Source: Bostrychus sinensis (taxonomy: Eukaryota; Chordata; Actinopteri; Gobiiformes; Eleotridae). From it: a stretch of DNA of 64,000 nucleotides. Below, piece after piece: positions 32,518 through 44,165 of the stretch. Position 1 is the stretch's first letter. Each line of letters opens with the position of its first letter. The notes under the pieces are model-generated. The model searched no databases. It saw only the letters and a list, made by a program, of their open reading frames with translations, and was not told the DNA's origin. The stretch covers positions 15,627,501-15,691,500 of the forward strand of contig CM036255.1 of assembly GCA_020698575.1 (NCBI GenBank), in the 5' to 3' direction. The translations under genes and the position numbers were made by a program.

Positions 32518-33098
32518 CCCCCAATTCACACCAAAGCAGCAGCATGTAACAGCAGCGTCACATCAGACGTGAGTGAACTGCTTTGTGTTTTTATCAATCT
32601 GACAATTCACACCGGGGGCGTCTTACATGCGTCTTAAGAACGACTTGCTGCAACGCTACTGCTCATTAGGTTGGAGTTCTGTTTTTTGAGCATCTACCGG
32701 GCTATCTGCAGAGCTACAGCCAGGAAACACAGGAAACAGGCACCAAGTGTCAAAATAAACTTCCGCTACACTTTCAAAATAAAGGCTCACTGAAAACAGC
32801 GGTAATGTAAACACTATGCACCGAGAAGTTGATTCTTGAGGGAGAGAAATGTAAGGTAATTTGCAATGCCAAGCAGCCATTTTACAAGCACAACATGCAG
32901 AAGTAGAAGGTATAGGGCTCTGTAAAGACAACTTTCTCTTCACACAGTGAGTAGTCTGTAAAACTCAGGGGGGAGAGCCACTTGAGCAGCGTTGCAGCAG
33001 CAGCTCTGACGCCCTCAGTGTGAATTGATGCTTTTAAACAGTATGTGCGTAAAACGACCTGCTGCTGTGATGCTCTCGAGACGTTTTTGGTGTGAATT
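32518..33098. mobile_element. TIR element inserted in the Penelope-like remnant
   Basis: About 581 bp with ends CCCCCAATTCACACCAAA and TTTTTGGTGTGAATT (imperfect TIR), flanked by an identical 8-bp CAGGGTCA on both sides (32510-32517 and 33099-33106). A second, inner inverted pair is visible: CAATTCACACCGGGGGCGTC near 32605 against GACGCCCTCAGTGTGAATTG near 33008. The 8-bp duplication suggests the hAT superfamily. It carries no transposase. Confidence 0.75.
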
Positions 33099-33345
33099 CA
33101 GGGTCAGGAGGGTTAAGGACTGTCCCTCTCACCCCTGCTGAGGACAAAGGACTTCTAACAATTCAAAACTATTAAGAACTTCTCCTTCCTAAGAGCATAT
33201 AAACCAGCTCTCTTACCAGTTTCATTTCAGAGTTGAGAAACCCTCTTGAATAAAATGTGAAATGCCTTGAACTTTAACAAACAAGTCCAGATGACTCATG
33301 TTTAACCTTTTATTGTGGATAACTGAGAATCTTTACAGACATGTA

Positions 33346-34854
33346 AACTGAAGTGTTATGGGAGGGGTGTGAAATGTAGTAATCCTGTTTGCAATTTTGC
33401 CATACAAAGTGCCCAAAGGCTTTTGTTTGTTGCAAGTATTTTAGAGAAAAGAAGATAACCATTACATTTCCAGTAAAGATCAGTAATGTGGCAAAGAAAA
33501 AGGTTTTTAGTTTAGCTTTAGAACCCTTTTAGATGTGGGACTCTTGAAGACTAGGGGTCAGTCAGAAAATACTAAGTTAGTTTTAGTTCATTATGAGATA
33601 TGCAAATTTTAAGGCTCAATGCATACAGGATTTACCCCTGAACTAGTAGATCAACTAGTAGATCAACTCAAAACCTCACATTGTGACATAAGCATAACCT
33701 ACTGAAGTGCAAAGATATTATGTTTCATAACTAAAAAATCGAGGTCTAGTAAATCAAATGACCAGACATATTAAAAGTAAATAAATAAATCTGTTAGATC
33801 TATACTATTGCAAACCTATGAATAAATTATTATAATCCTTGAAAGGTATGTTTGCAATACATATTAATGGCCAGAAGAATTCTTCGGAGTATACCTTGAG
33901 CCACCTGAGGATTTCCAGACATTTTCTTTGACCATTAAATCAAATACAGAAAAAAAAATACACAACACAGAACATATAATTACAGTGTATTCATATTGGA
34001 ATTAAAATACTCGAGAGACGGTGTGCACAGCGTTAACCAGTGAGACCTCCAGATGACAGTTTAATTGCAAGGTTAGCCGTGAAATATTTGGGAGAGAAAA
34101 CAGCAATGTGCAAGTGTGTCCTCTATAATGGATATCAAAGAGTAGAAAAAGCGAATTAGGTCTTGGCATTGGTATTGACACAGCCTTAGAATAATCCCTG
34201 CTACTTAGGATAACAGTCAGACACTAAATACACCAATCCCACTTCCCTCAGCGAGCAGGGCAAACTAATGAATGACTCGCCTTTGCATATTCACCATTAT
34301 AATTGAAGTTAGACAGAGAACATTTATTTTTATGAAGGGCCATAAACCACTGCTGCACGACCCGTTGTGGCTGGCCTAATAAACATTTGGAAGAAGCAAC
34401 ACCGGAATGGACGGGCACACTAACACAGACGAACACACTGGTTTATTACCACACTGAAATCCTTAAAGAACTGTGAGTATAATTTCTGGAAGGTAAAACG
34501 GAAAGTTTATAGAGGAGCTAAAGCAACCACAAGTGAGGATTTATAAAAGAGGAGGTGTGGAGAGGAGCAGACTTTCAGAATTATAGGTAATCCCCGGAAC
34601 AAAGGTGAGGAAAGTTTCAGTAACCTATACGGATAGCTAGAATCTATCTATTGTGAATCTATTGTGCTGGGGCCTACTCACTGTAAACTTACTTTCATAA
34701 AGTCAAACTCAGTAAATGTGCTTGTTTTTTTTTCACAGTTTTTGCCTTATTTTCCTCCCATTATATTTCCCTTGCTCAGCTTTATTTTTGTTTTCCTCTC
34801 TGTGTATATGTAAAATGTAAAAGATATTGCTGCCTTGTTTTTTGTCTGAATCAA
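33346..34854. other. Unique sequence; 34000-34450 candidate conserved non-coding DNA
   Basis: A short tRNA-like family-B fragment lies at 33590-33660. The 34000-34450 part is repeat-free with CCTTTGCATATTCACC (POU-like), AATTATAATTGAAG and CCATAAACCACTGCTG words, and resembles a vertebrate regulatory element. A minus-strand frame at 34248-34436 has no known domain. Confidence 0.4.
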
Positions 34855-34932
34855 AGTCCAAGTCAATGACAGACAAGTCCCAGTCAAGTCCCAAGTCCTA
34901 CACTTTCTGTTTCAAGTCCTTTCAAGTCTTTT
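34855..34932 (+). repeat. Degenerate AAGTC-type minisatellite
   Basis: Repeated CAAGTCC/CAAGTCA words as in a common fish dispersed repeat. Similar words recur at about 63880-63895. Confidence 0.6.
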
Positions 34933-36439
34933 AAATTCTTAGGACTCCAAACTTAATTTTTGTCACATTTTATATTGTTGAATTTTCCCTCATGTCCCAC
35001 CTTAGAAAAATAAATGAACAGATGGTAAATCGTTTGCTGTACTATTTGAACACCCTAAAACTAGAAGAGGCCTACACAGAAAACTGGGTTTCTGAATGCT
35101 TTAAAAGTAAAGCCAAGTTCTTCAGGATTCATGCAAGTCTCTCTCACACTTCTCCACATATTCACCTTTAGACCTAAGCTGCAAAGGGTTATTTATTATT
35201 TTTTTAAGTTTTTTAATTTCTTTTTAGTTTTTCTTAAATGTAATCTGCAACTGAATGCCTCATGTCTGTCTGGGGCGAGCTGTTCTCAGCTGTGAGGAGG
35301 CCACAGAGGCAGCCTCCTGACGTTAAAACTCAATACAACAGATACATCCAAAAATTGCAAAGCCCACCCACCTTACAATACTGTATACATGCATTTCTTT
35401 TTTCAATTTTATCTTATTTGCGACTTAATATTCTTCCAGCATTTTGTCACACTAATTAAGAAAGGTCATACGATATATGAAGACAAGATGATGTTATGTT
35501 TAGAAATGAAGGTTATTTACAGATTAAATCATTTTTGATTCTAAATTAAATTGTGGTCTGTCTGACAGCACTGAGAGACTCTAATATTCTAACAGATTCG
35601 ATTGCGCTCCTAGTCTGGAGTGTAATAAGCTGTTGCAGTCCTTTTCAATTGACACATTTCATTATAATTTGTAGAGAATTCAATATGTTTCCTTAATAAG
35701 AGGTTATACTCTATTTGAAGTGCTTGGGAGGTTATGTAGAACTCCCCTTAGTGACCTTTCCCTCAGAGTGTCTCAGATTGCCTGAAAATGAAGTCAATGG
35801 ATGGACAGGGGGATTTAATATTGAACCACAAATGGCTAAATGGAAGTATTGATACACTTCCTTATGGTTATATCAATATTGCTATGTGTAATTGGTGTAA
35901 CCTGACAGTGTACATGCCATGTGAACACCTTGTAAATGATCTTTTAGTAAAATGCACATAATGACCTGTAGTAAGGGCAAAATGAATGAGCTTGTCGTTT
36001 AAAATTGAGTTTTCTTAAGCACAGTATTGAATTATGCTCTTCAGCACAGTTGTGGATTTTAAAAAATGCAGAATTATTTATTCAATTTATTAGGACAACA
36101 TCCCTGACAAAAATTGCAGTAAAAGTGATTTGTCACAATACATCAACAAAATTCTCTTCAAAATTCTCAGGCAGAATTAATGGAAAAGTGATTTCTTAAA
36201 TGTCAGCACTGTCTCCATTTTTTCAACTTATCTAAATATGGTTTAGAATGTTTTTTTCTGTTATGATTTTCAGATGTAACATACTATTTATTTATTTAAC
36301 TGGGGTTGGTTTTGCACAGTAAATCAAACCTCACACAGGTCTGGGTTTCTGTGTGGAGCCCTTCCACCATAGGAATTTCCCCACACTTTTCCAGTAGTGT
36401 TCAAATATGAGCATGCATAAATGAGCTGGTTATTTGAAA
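34933..36439. other. AT-rich unique sequence, nothing recognised
   Basis: Short open frames (35262-35459, 36005-36199) have no known motif. Confidence 0.4.
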
Positions 36440-36850
36440 TGGAATGTCCAACCTTTTTTTTTTTTTTTTTTTTTGAGAGACACATACTAAAATATATATA
36501 TATATGAGGAGCCAGTAACTAGAGATGATCACACTATTCCTCTTCACCATAGAAAAGTCCCATTCAGCTGCTGCCTTTCCTTCAGAAGCCTCCACTGTGA
36601 ATCAGTAACATGGTAGATAATTTGGCAAATGTTTTACTCCGGATGCCTTCCGTCCAGGTTTAAAACCAGGAAACAGAATGTATAAATATCTTTTGGTGCC
36701 ACCAACTCCTAATTTCCATCATTTCGTTCCTTAATGCCAGATCCACCTTAGACAAACATTTGGCCCAATTAAAGAATGAAGCCTCTGGGCCAATAAAACA
36801 ATGTCTACAGGCCACATTTGGACCCTGGGCCATAGTTTGGACACCCCTTG
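36440..36850. mobile_element. Probable short hAT-type element
   Basis: The right end reads GGCCACATTTGGACCCTGGG then CCATAGTTTGGACACCCCTTG. Its reverse complement begins CAAGGGGTGTCCAAAC, a familiar hAT terminus. A partner left end may be TGGAATGTCCAACCTTTTTT at 36440. No clear 8-bp duplication is seen. The interior has a poly-T tract (36454-36475) and a short (AT)n (36492-36506). Confidence 0.45.
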
Positions 36851-38359
36851 GTCAAACAGTCAAGTTTATGCCTGCAGTTCTCCAGGATATTGCCCACATC
36901 ACTTCCTTAAAGCACAAATACAGCTTACGCCTCCTGGTATCCATACAGAACAAGTAAACCTGGATGAAATTGTTTACACTTTATCTCGAATATGAGGGGA
37001 AAAAAAATCCCTTCATGTCACAATATGCCAGAATTTCAGGAGAATATATGCAAACAAACTGTCCAAATGCTATCTGCTTTGAGAGAAATAACAATCAGAT
37101 AATCTTCCGCTACATTTCTGTGAATTTGCTTAAACTCTAATAGAAACATTTGTGGGACCAGATTGAGTAGTTAATACATTTGTCAAGCAAAAACAAACAA
37201 ACCACCCACATTTATACCTCCCATGGAAACACACACATTCCTACACTGTATTTGAGCACACGCACCCACACACATATGGAGTTGTTCTTTTATAATGGCT
37301 TTGTGTCAGCATATAACGGATGTCGGTGAACACCACCATTTATTCCCATCTCCAGCTCGCCTGTGCCTGTCCAAACAACAGCGCGAAACAAAGAATGGAA
37401 AACAACACAGGGGAGACAAACACATCAATCTGGCAACAAAAGACACACACATATGCACACACAGACAGATAGCCCCTTACACAAGATGGAGACATATTGG
37501 AGATTTTAACTTAAACATTCATCGACTTGAGGAGAAGGGGGAAAAAAAATGTACCTTTCGCACATGCATCTGAGCCACTTTATAGCTGACGATCAGTGCA
37601 AAAAGAAACACAAACAGTCTGGCTTGTTGTATTCAAAACAAAAGAAGATATGACATAAAGAAGTGATTCAATCAGCTGTCGGAATGTGGTGTCTCTGAGG
37701 TGGGGTGCCCCGCTGAGACAGAGTGAGCCTGTTGCACGGAGAGGATCTTTGATTGGAGACGAAGCTTAATGGGGCTAGAGCACTGGTACGCAAACAGATT
37801 GGAAAAAAGTGAATGGGATTTCTGCACTAGCTTTTCCTCATGACTGCAGTGAAGTTTGTAAATGCATTACCTTCAAGAAGTAAAGATTCAAAGCGGTCCA
37901 CAACAAATTGAGGTAAAAATATACAGTATACACATAAACATAGCGACTATATATTGGGGTTTATGGACTCTATGGGCAATTCACAGAAGAACACTGGTCA
38001 GGAAAATTTAACAGTCATGCATTTACCAATTCACATTCACACTCTCTCTTGTAAAAAGAAAACTGAACTAGGCTACATACTCAGAATCTGTAGCAACCCT
38101 GTTAGGCCAGCAAGGGGCGCTGTGCACCCAGCTGACAAAGTCGTTATACATCAGAAGAAGTCACAATTCCAATCTGCAACTTTTATTACGATCTTAAAAC
38201 ACTGTAGTTTTCTGGGGCAGTGGTGATAAAATCAATAGAACCAATAACAATTTACACATGAATTATTATTATTGAATTATTATTTACACATGAGTTTATT
38301 ATTACAAAATGTATTTTTTTTTATCAGTTGGTCTGCACAATCAATTGGCAACCTACAGC
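36851..38359. other. Unique sequence; 37270-37780 candidate conserved non-coding DNA
   Basis: No gene or mobile element recognised. Positions 37270-37780 are repeat-free and of mixed composition, including a CA-rich patch at 37443-37470. Confidence 0.35.
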
Positions 38360-38509
38360 TACACTATATTTCCAAAAGTATTAGCTCACCTGTCTTTACA
38401 TGCATATGAACTTAAGTGACAACCCATTCTTAATCCATAGGGTTTAATATGACGTCAGCCCACCCTCTGCATCTATCTATGTTAGACATCTATGTGTCTG
38501 ACGTCCAAC

Positions 38510-38835
38510 ATCAGACACTGATGTTGGACAAGAAGGCCTGGCTCGCAGTCTTTGCTCTAATTCATTCCAAAGGTGTTCTATTGGTTTGAGGTCAGGAATC
38601 TGTGCTGGACAGTCAAGTTCTTCCACACCAAACTCACTTATCCATGTCTTTATGGACCGTGCTTTGTGAACTGGTGTGCAGTCTTGTTAGAACAGGAAGT
38701 GGCCATCCCTAAACTGTTCCCACAAAGTTGGGAGCATGGAATTGTCCAAAATCTCTTGGTATGATGAAGCATTCAGAGTTCCTTTCACTGGAACTAAGGG
38801 GCCAAGCCCAGCTCCTAAAAACAACCCCATACCAT
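38510..38835 (-). pseudogene. Tc1 transposase C-terminal (DDE) fragment
   Basis: Read on the minus strand, the order is GLGPLVPVKGTLNASSYQEI, then LDNSMLPTLWEQFRDGHFLF, an in-frame stop, QDCTPVHKARSIKTWISEF, GVEELDCPAQIPDLKPIEHL and WNELEQRLRARPS. The QDxxPxH box carries the second catalytic Asp and the PDL.PIEHLW block carries the usual third-acid region of Tc1 transposases. The N-terminal HTH domains and first catalytic Asp are deleted. One premature stop and the truncation make it inactive, though the remaining peptide is well conserved, so decay is moderate. Confidence 0.88.
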
Positions 38836-38884
38836 AATCCAAATTCAAATATTTGGGTGGGTGAGCGAATACTTTTGGAAATAT

Positions 38885-40071
38885 TTGGCCAGATTTATTA
38901 AAGGTTTGCATGCACACTAAATGAAAAAGTCATGCTAAAATTGGAGCAAACCCAGGCACAGCTGAGATTTGCGTCTCTCACAGAAGTAAATTCAGCGCAG
39001 TGCAGATTTTGCTCCTGTGACTCAATAAATCTGCAAAACAAGGCGTTCTCGCCAGAATGTGCAAAATTCAAGGCATGGAAAATGCTTTGCGGTCACTGTT
39101 TGATTTATCATGAGTACGGGAGCTAAATCTGCGTGAAAATTTAGCATGTCTGAGAAGCAGGTGCAAAAATTTTGCGGAGGAAAGAATGCAGCTTTTAGTG
39201 CACAGATGGGGCATTGAAAATAAGTTATAATGCTTTAAAAGGGCTCATTTACAAAGATACAACAACAATGTGTTGACTTGAAGTCAGAGGAAACAAAGAG
39301 ACAGACTTTACCTGCGGCACTTGATTCTTTCACACTCCCCTGAACTTTAGCCGTTTACAGCTCCTGTCTCTGGGCTTTAAGTCTGTTCCACGTCCTTTTA
39401 AATCCTTAAGATGAAGAGTGTTTAAACATTGCATAAAGCCTACGCGATGAGTGTCAGTGGGCCACAGTGGACTGAGGCTGCACTGCTGTTTAATCTACAA
39501 GCAGAGGACACTGAAAATAATTTAAATTTTTATATTTACGTGCTCACCATCAGCATTGCATAAAGCCTACTTGCTACATTTTATAGGCTATGTGTTTGAA
39601 GGGTTACTGGCTCTGACAGACAGCGAACAGGACTTTACCTTTCCTCAGTCTCTCCACTGTGGGAAACTCAAGTCACGTGACTGTGGTCAGTGCCAGAATC
39701 TTGTAAGACAAGGATTTAACAAGGACAGACTACGCAAAGTTAATAGAAGAAAGTGAAATGCATTGCAATAAAATTATTATTCTTCAAAGACAACTACAGT
39801 CAGTGTAGTCCTGTTATAAGGCTGGACTCTCAGATTAACTTTTGTGTTGCATCACTGTAGGAAAGATGCAGTCGGAGCTGCCAGAGCAGTTCTGTTCCTG
39901 TTATTAGTGCATCTTGTTCTCATGCAAAATTCTCATTTACATATCAGATTTGCAGCAGCAATTACTTGCGGACTTTCTCTTCATATATCACACACAACAC
40001 ACCCACAAATAGAAAACACTATTTTTCAATCTGCACTCGAAATTTAGCATCCGTCTTAGTAAATCTGGCCC
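38885..40071. mobile_element. 1.2-kb TIR element (GGCCAGATTTA ends) nested in the Tc1 copy
   Basis: The left end reads GGCCAGATTTATTAAAGG (from 38887). The right end, reverse-complemented, reads GGCCAGATTTACTAAGACGG (to 40070). Removing this element restores a continuous Tc1 terminus, which proves it is an insertion. The target duplication appears to be 2-3 bp of ATA/AT type. There is no transposase; open frames inside (38932-39126, 39556-39756) have no known motif. The superfamily is undetermined, with a Harbinger-like or similar 3-bp-duplication type possible. Confidence 0.8.
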
Positions 40072-40079
40072 ATAGTGTA

Positions 40080-40593
40080 TTTAGGTGTGCAGCAGTTCCA
40101 TCAGATTCACACTCTGCACCAGTGCAGAGCCGCAGGCACAACCAAAACCTCCTCAGCCGTTTAAAAATGCTAATGAAATTATACCAATAAACTGCCCCTT
40201 AGATTCACCAGTTCACTGAAAAAGCTCTTGGGACTGAACGATTCTGCTGCAAGGGATTGTTGTAGTTCTAGCTAAAAAAATACAACGTGAATAAACAACA
40301 CTGTGAGAAATATACTTGTACAATATATGTTATTAATGGTTATCTGATGTGAACCCAACCTTAGTGCTTCTAGTGCTTTAAAAACATCATGACTAGCTTT
40401 TGGCATAATGTGTGCATTGCGATAAGTTATCTCCGCATTACCCCATTGCCATAAACTGTGCTATGCAAACAAGCTATGGGGGTTACTGTACGGTGCAAGA
40501 TAATACCTAGGTTTGTTTTAAAACAGGACACTTCTGAATAATTTTACAATGTGTATATCAAATAGCTGGTTAATTTTGAGCTAAACCTAGTTG
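40080..40593. other. Unique sequence, nothing recognised
   Basis: No gene or element seen. Confidence 0.4.
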
Positions 40594-40696
40594 ATTTTAC
40601 TCCAGACGCTCTTTCTGACACAACCTTCTTCCTTTATCCAGGCTTGGGACTAGCACAAAGAGTACACTGGCTTGTGATTCACTCTTGTGGCTGGGG
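40594..40696 (-). repeat. Dispersed family A, minus-strand copy
   Basis: The minus strand reads CCAGCCACAAGAGTGAATCA, AGCCAGTGTACTCTTTGTGC, TAGTCCCAAGCCTGGATAAA in order. Confidence 0.75.
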
Positions 40697-41635
40697 AATT
40701 CCAATATACCGGATGAAACCATTTATTCATGCCCACATTAGGACAAAAACAAACTGCCTTCTGTTTCTTTAGCAAACTGCTGAACACTGCAACAGAATCC
40801 AAACAAAGAGAATCTCTCCCTAAACAAACAGTTAAACAAATGCAGTCCACACACACTCATTTGTACCATTAACTACTGCAAGAACTCATCCAGCTAACAT
40901 CAATGAACTAGAGCTAAAGCCAATCATGTCCCTGTGTGGCAGCCATTGATTAAAGGCCCTAGTTAGCATGTACAGCCCCTCATATGTTTCTGTTGTGTCA
41001 TTGATAAGGGCTTTGTTTCCACATTCACTAAAGGGAGTCTGCTAATTAAAAAGCAATGACAAATCCAGATTCTGCAAACAAAGGCATGGTCCCACTGTCA
41101 CAGATTTGCATAACTGCTATTTGTTGTTCCCTTTTTATAGTTTAGTTTGTACAGTGTGGCTTACAGTAAGAAGTAAAAGAGAGTTTAACACTGAATGCAA
41201 ATAAGTCTGAATCTGATCTGAATCTGACTCTGAATGGAGGTCTGAGCAAGTCACTTTGAGACAAATTAAGTGGATATTTTCTTGAGAATAACAGAAGTGA
41301 AGTGAGCAGAGAAAGAGTCTAAAAGGGTGGCTTAACAATGGACAGAAGCTAACTCAAACCATAAGCCCTCTCTCAATTCCCTGGGCATTTAAAGATTGAG
41401 AGTAAAAATTGGCCCATGGAGAACAATGTGGTACACTGGGTTTTTGACAATGAACTAACTTTTGAAAAGTTTAATTGTTTCAGGCTGAACTTAAAGCTTC
41501 ACAGAATTTGGTAATCAGATGACAGGCAGGGACAAGCCTGGAGCACTACACCTTATTGTCCACAACATACTTTGCTGTCAAATTCCATAAACATTGGTTT
41601 TAAATATATAATTTGAAATGACTTAGTAATACGGT
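40697..41635. other. Unique sequence; 40870-41130 candidate conserved non-coding DNA
   Basis: 40870-41130 is repeat-free with CCATTGATTAAAGG, CTGCTAATTAAAAAGC, GCAAACAAAGGCATGG (SOX-like) and CAGATTTGCATAACTGC (POU-like) words. In my reading it is one of the best regulatory candidates of the window. Confidence 0.45.
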
Positions 41636-41745
41636 ACTCAGTAGTGGACAAAGTACTCAATTTCATTACTGGAGTCAAAGTATAGATCCATCCTGGTCAA
41701 ATATTACTCCAATACAAGTAAAAGTTGCTCAGATTCATGGTAAGA
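41636..41745. repeat. Family C (hAT-MITE-like) copy
   Basis: CAGTAGTGGACAAAGTACTC, ATTACTGGAGTCAAAGTATA and CCAATACAAGTAAAAGTTGC. The CAGTAGTGGA start is typical of hAT termini. Confidence 0.6.
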
Positions 41746-41854
41746 GTCGGCTGAGCTGAGGCACTTGGTCTTCCTCAATCTGCCCTGAAAAATTAAAGTT
41801 AAAAGTTACTGTTGGATAGTAGTTCAACAAGAAACACCTGAAGCTGTTTGGTGC

Positions 41855-42315
41855 TTGCCTGGAAATTCCAGACTCACCGCTGTACCAGCGGATGAGTCTG
41901 GTCGCCATAGAATCAATTCAATTTCTAGCGCGGAGCAAACGGCGCGAGTTAGCCAATCAGAAAATGGCGGACGTGACGTTAACAAAGTGACAAGAAAGCA
42001 AGCAACGCGAAAACATTGTTTTGTTTTTTTTAATAAAGGCTTCTAGTGCTGCAAGCTGCTGTGGTTTTAATGACTCGATATGTTTTTGGTCATTTAAAAC
42101 GGAATTTACCGCTGAATGAAACAAACCCGGCTCCTCAGTGCGCCACCTTGATTGTTGTTGTTGCGGACGCTGCTCGCGAAGAACACGTGACTTAAATAAG
42201 CAAATCAAAATGCACGGTACGGTTGGGATTTGAGTAAACCACTGCCGACGGCGTGGTGACTGATATTTCTCTGTAGAATAATACAGAGACATATCAGTCT
42301 GGATTTTCCAGGCAA
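41855..42315. mobile_element. 461-bp TIR element with 9-bp target duplication
   Basis: TIRs are TTGCCTGGAAATTCCAGACT at the left and AGTCTGGATTTTCCAGGCAA at the right. They are flanked by a perfect GTTTGGTGC at 41846-41854 and 42316-42324. There is no coding capacity; the interior is moderately GC-rich (GCGCGGAGCAAACGGCGCGA). Nine-base duplications are seen in Mutator-like elements, but the superfamily is not certain. Confidence 0.88.
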
Positions 42316-42324
42316 GTTTGGTGC

Positions 42325-42679
42325 TGCTGTTTTGGGCAATGCACATCGCAATATGGTGTATTTCTGTTATTTATTTTTATTAGAGTATATATTTATGAAT
42401 TTAGCTAAGTTTTGAGGTCAGCTGTTCCTGTTGTTTTTACTTTTTAATACTAAATAAGCCCTACTTTTTGTTAGGGTGTTTCTGTGTATAAATAAAAAAA
42501 AGTCTGTGTTTATGTGCTATGTGTAGTAAAGTGGTTCTGTAGGTAAGTCAGTTCATTTTGCATCAAAAGCATCAAAATCTTTGAATGTATGTGTGTTATA
42601 TATGAGTACTCAATACAAATCATCAGTCAAAACTGCGCTAAATATGACTGAAACATAAAAGGTTTAAGTGGTCAAATGA
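42325..42679. other. AT-rich sequence, nothing recognised
   Basis: It may be interior of the hAT element whose right end follows. Confidence 0.35.
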
Positions 42680-42773
42680 AGAGCCATTTGGGAGCCAAAA
42701 GAGCTGGCTCTTTTTGGTGAGCCAAGCCAAATGATCCGGCTCACTGAAATGAGCCAAAATTCCCATCACTGAA
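42680..42773 (-). mobile_element. hAT-type terminus
   Basis: The reverse complement begins CAGTGATGGGAATTTTGGCT and continues with CTCATTTCAGTGAGCCGGAT and GAGCCAGCTCTTTTGGCTCC, a known style of hAT end (GAGCC-rich subterminal repeats). The partner end was not found. Confidence 0.6.
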
Positions 42774-42854
42774 CACTAGGTATTAGTGATTTTTTTTTAC
42801 CATTATGTGACTAAATTAAGTATTGCCCATGAACCAGAGAACGCCAAGTTCCAG

Positions 42855-42915
42855 TCCAGTCCTTTGTGAGCTAGGGTCAATGCCTTGGGAGAGATCTTCA
42901 CTTCAGTGCTTCTAG
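42855..42915 (+). repeat. Dispersed family F, 3' fragment
   Basis: TGTGAGCTAGGGTCAATGCC, TTGGGAGAGATCTTCACTTC and AGTGCTTCTAGTTA match the end of 8908-9146. Confidence 0.55.
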
Positions 42916-44165
42916 TTATATGCTAGGCATAACAGTGACAGTGCATATATTTAATGCCCCTTTAAGTGCACATTACCACATACAGTTAGCTCATTGATTG
43001 CAATGGTTCACATACTAACTTGAGAATTAGCAGCACTAATCAAAAACCTAATCAGCCTTTTCTGATATATTCTTCTTATGGGGCCATTAAGACCTAAAGA
43101 GCAATTAGCATGTTGTTGGACTGATAATTCTTCAGACAGGGAGCTGCTTCGACATAGAGACATATGTTTGTAATTACAGCTGTGGGACATTCCGATCTGC
43201 TGTGCTCAGTCAAGCATCGCCACAGAGGGGACTGGTGCAGGTTACAGGGGTTACCTCCCATATCCTTCCCTCCTCACGACTGGAGAAGCCACTTATTAGG
43301 AGATCCTGAGCTGTCACTGCATCCACACTTGCTCTCCGTTGTGTGTGGCGACAACACATTCTGTCACCGCTCGTAGTTATCTCACAGTATCTTAACCTCC
43401 GAGCAGCCTTGCCGTACAACTCCCTGACTACACCGATAATTAGCCGTGGGTACAGAGCCGGGGATACATCACACAGAAAATGGGGACACATGTTGCTCGG
43501 AGAAGAAGAGGAAAGATGCTTACTGCTGATAGATTACCGGGAACCTGTGCTGCCTTGTATTTTTAATATTCAAAGCATACTCAAGAGCAGCATGCGGCGA
43601 GGAAAGAGCACAGCCTAGTCATATCAAGCACCTCATTCAGGGCCACAGCAGGAAGGGGAAAGAACTGGAGCAGCGGTGTAAGTTAAAAGAGTACAGTAAT
43701 TCTATTTTTAAAGTACCAGGTAGGACTATAACTCTACATCTCCCAATGTGGAGATATAACAATATTTGACCTCATAAAGCTTAAATGTACTGACCAGTGT
43801 TGAACAGATATGCACTATGCAGATTTCTTATTATTCCATTTTTGTCTTTGCTTGTAAACATCATATCTAAATGTCAGAAACTACCTGGAGAACTCAGAAA
43901 GAAAATGGGATACTGTTGCATGTATACACAATATACTGGTTTCTGACCTCTGCCAAGAACTGTGCTTGTGCAAACTCAAGAGTCACAGCAAAACGAACAT
44001 GGCGTGAAGAACATTGCTCAACGACTCAAACTTGTAACTGTGCTTTAAAAACACAAATCTAGCCAGCGGTATTCAACAAACAGAGCCATCTGCTTAACAA
44101 GGGTTATTACGCCTGTGTCTCTCCTGCTGCTTACTAAACTATTGTTACACCACAGTGAGGTCAGC
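42916..44165. other. Unique sequence; 43130-43620 candidate conserved non-coding DNA
   Basis: 43130-43620 is repeat-free and GC-richer than its surroundings, with open frames on both strands but no known protein domain. The rest shows nothing. Confidence 0.35.

Larger units (their letters stand above)
32048..33345 (+). mobile_element. Penelope-like retroelement remnant, split by a later insertion
   Basis: The left part (32048-32517) encodes the end of the protein with a GIY-YIG nuclease. The right part (33107-33345) matches, from memory, the 3' flank of Neptune-type Penelope elements: GAGTTGAGAAACCCTCTTGA, AACAAGTCCAGATGACTCA and GGATAACTGAGAATCTTTAC. The two parts are separated by a TIR element (32518-33098) flanked by CAGGGTCA. 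The reverse transcriptase domain is absent. Confidence 0.8.
38362..40077 (-). mobile_element. Tc1/mariner transposon, interrupted copy
   Basis: The left terminus CACTATATTTCCAAAAGTAT sits directly after TA (38360-38361). The right terminus is split: GAATACTTTTGGAAATAT ends at 38884, and the last bases ATAGTG followed by TA lie at 40072-40079, on the far side of another element. The internal part is shortened compared with the full family (about 1.6 kb), and a transposase fragment is on the minus strand. The family is a common fish Tc1-like transposon known to me by its CACTATATTGCCAAAAGTAT end. Confidence 0.88.

Noticed and set aside
43210..43491. Possible exon on either strand
   Set aside because: Open frames exist on both strands, but no peptide is recognisable and no good splice pair bounds either; kept only as a conserved non-coding candidate.
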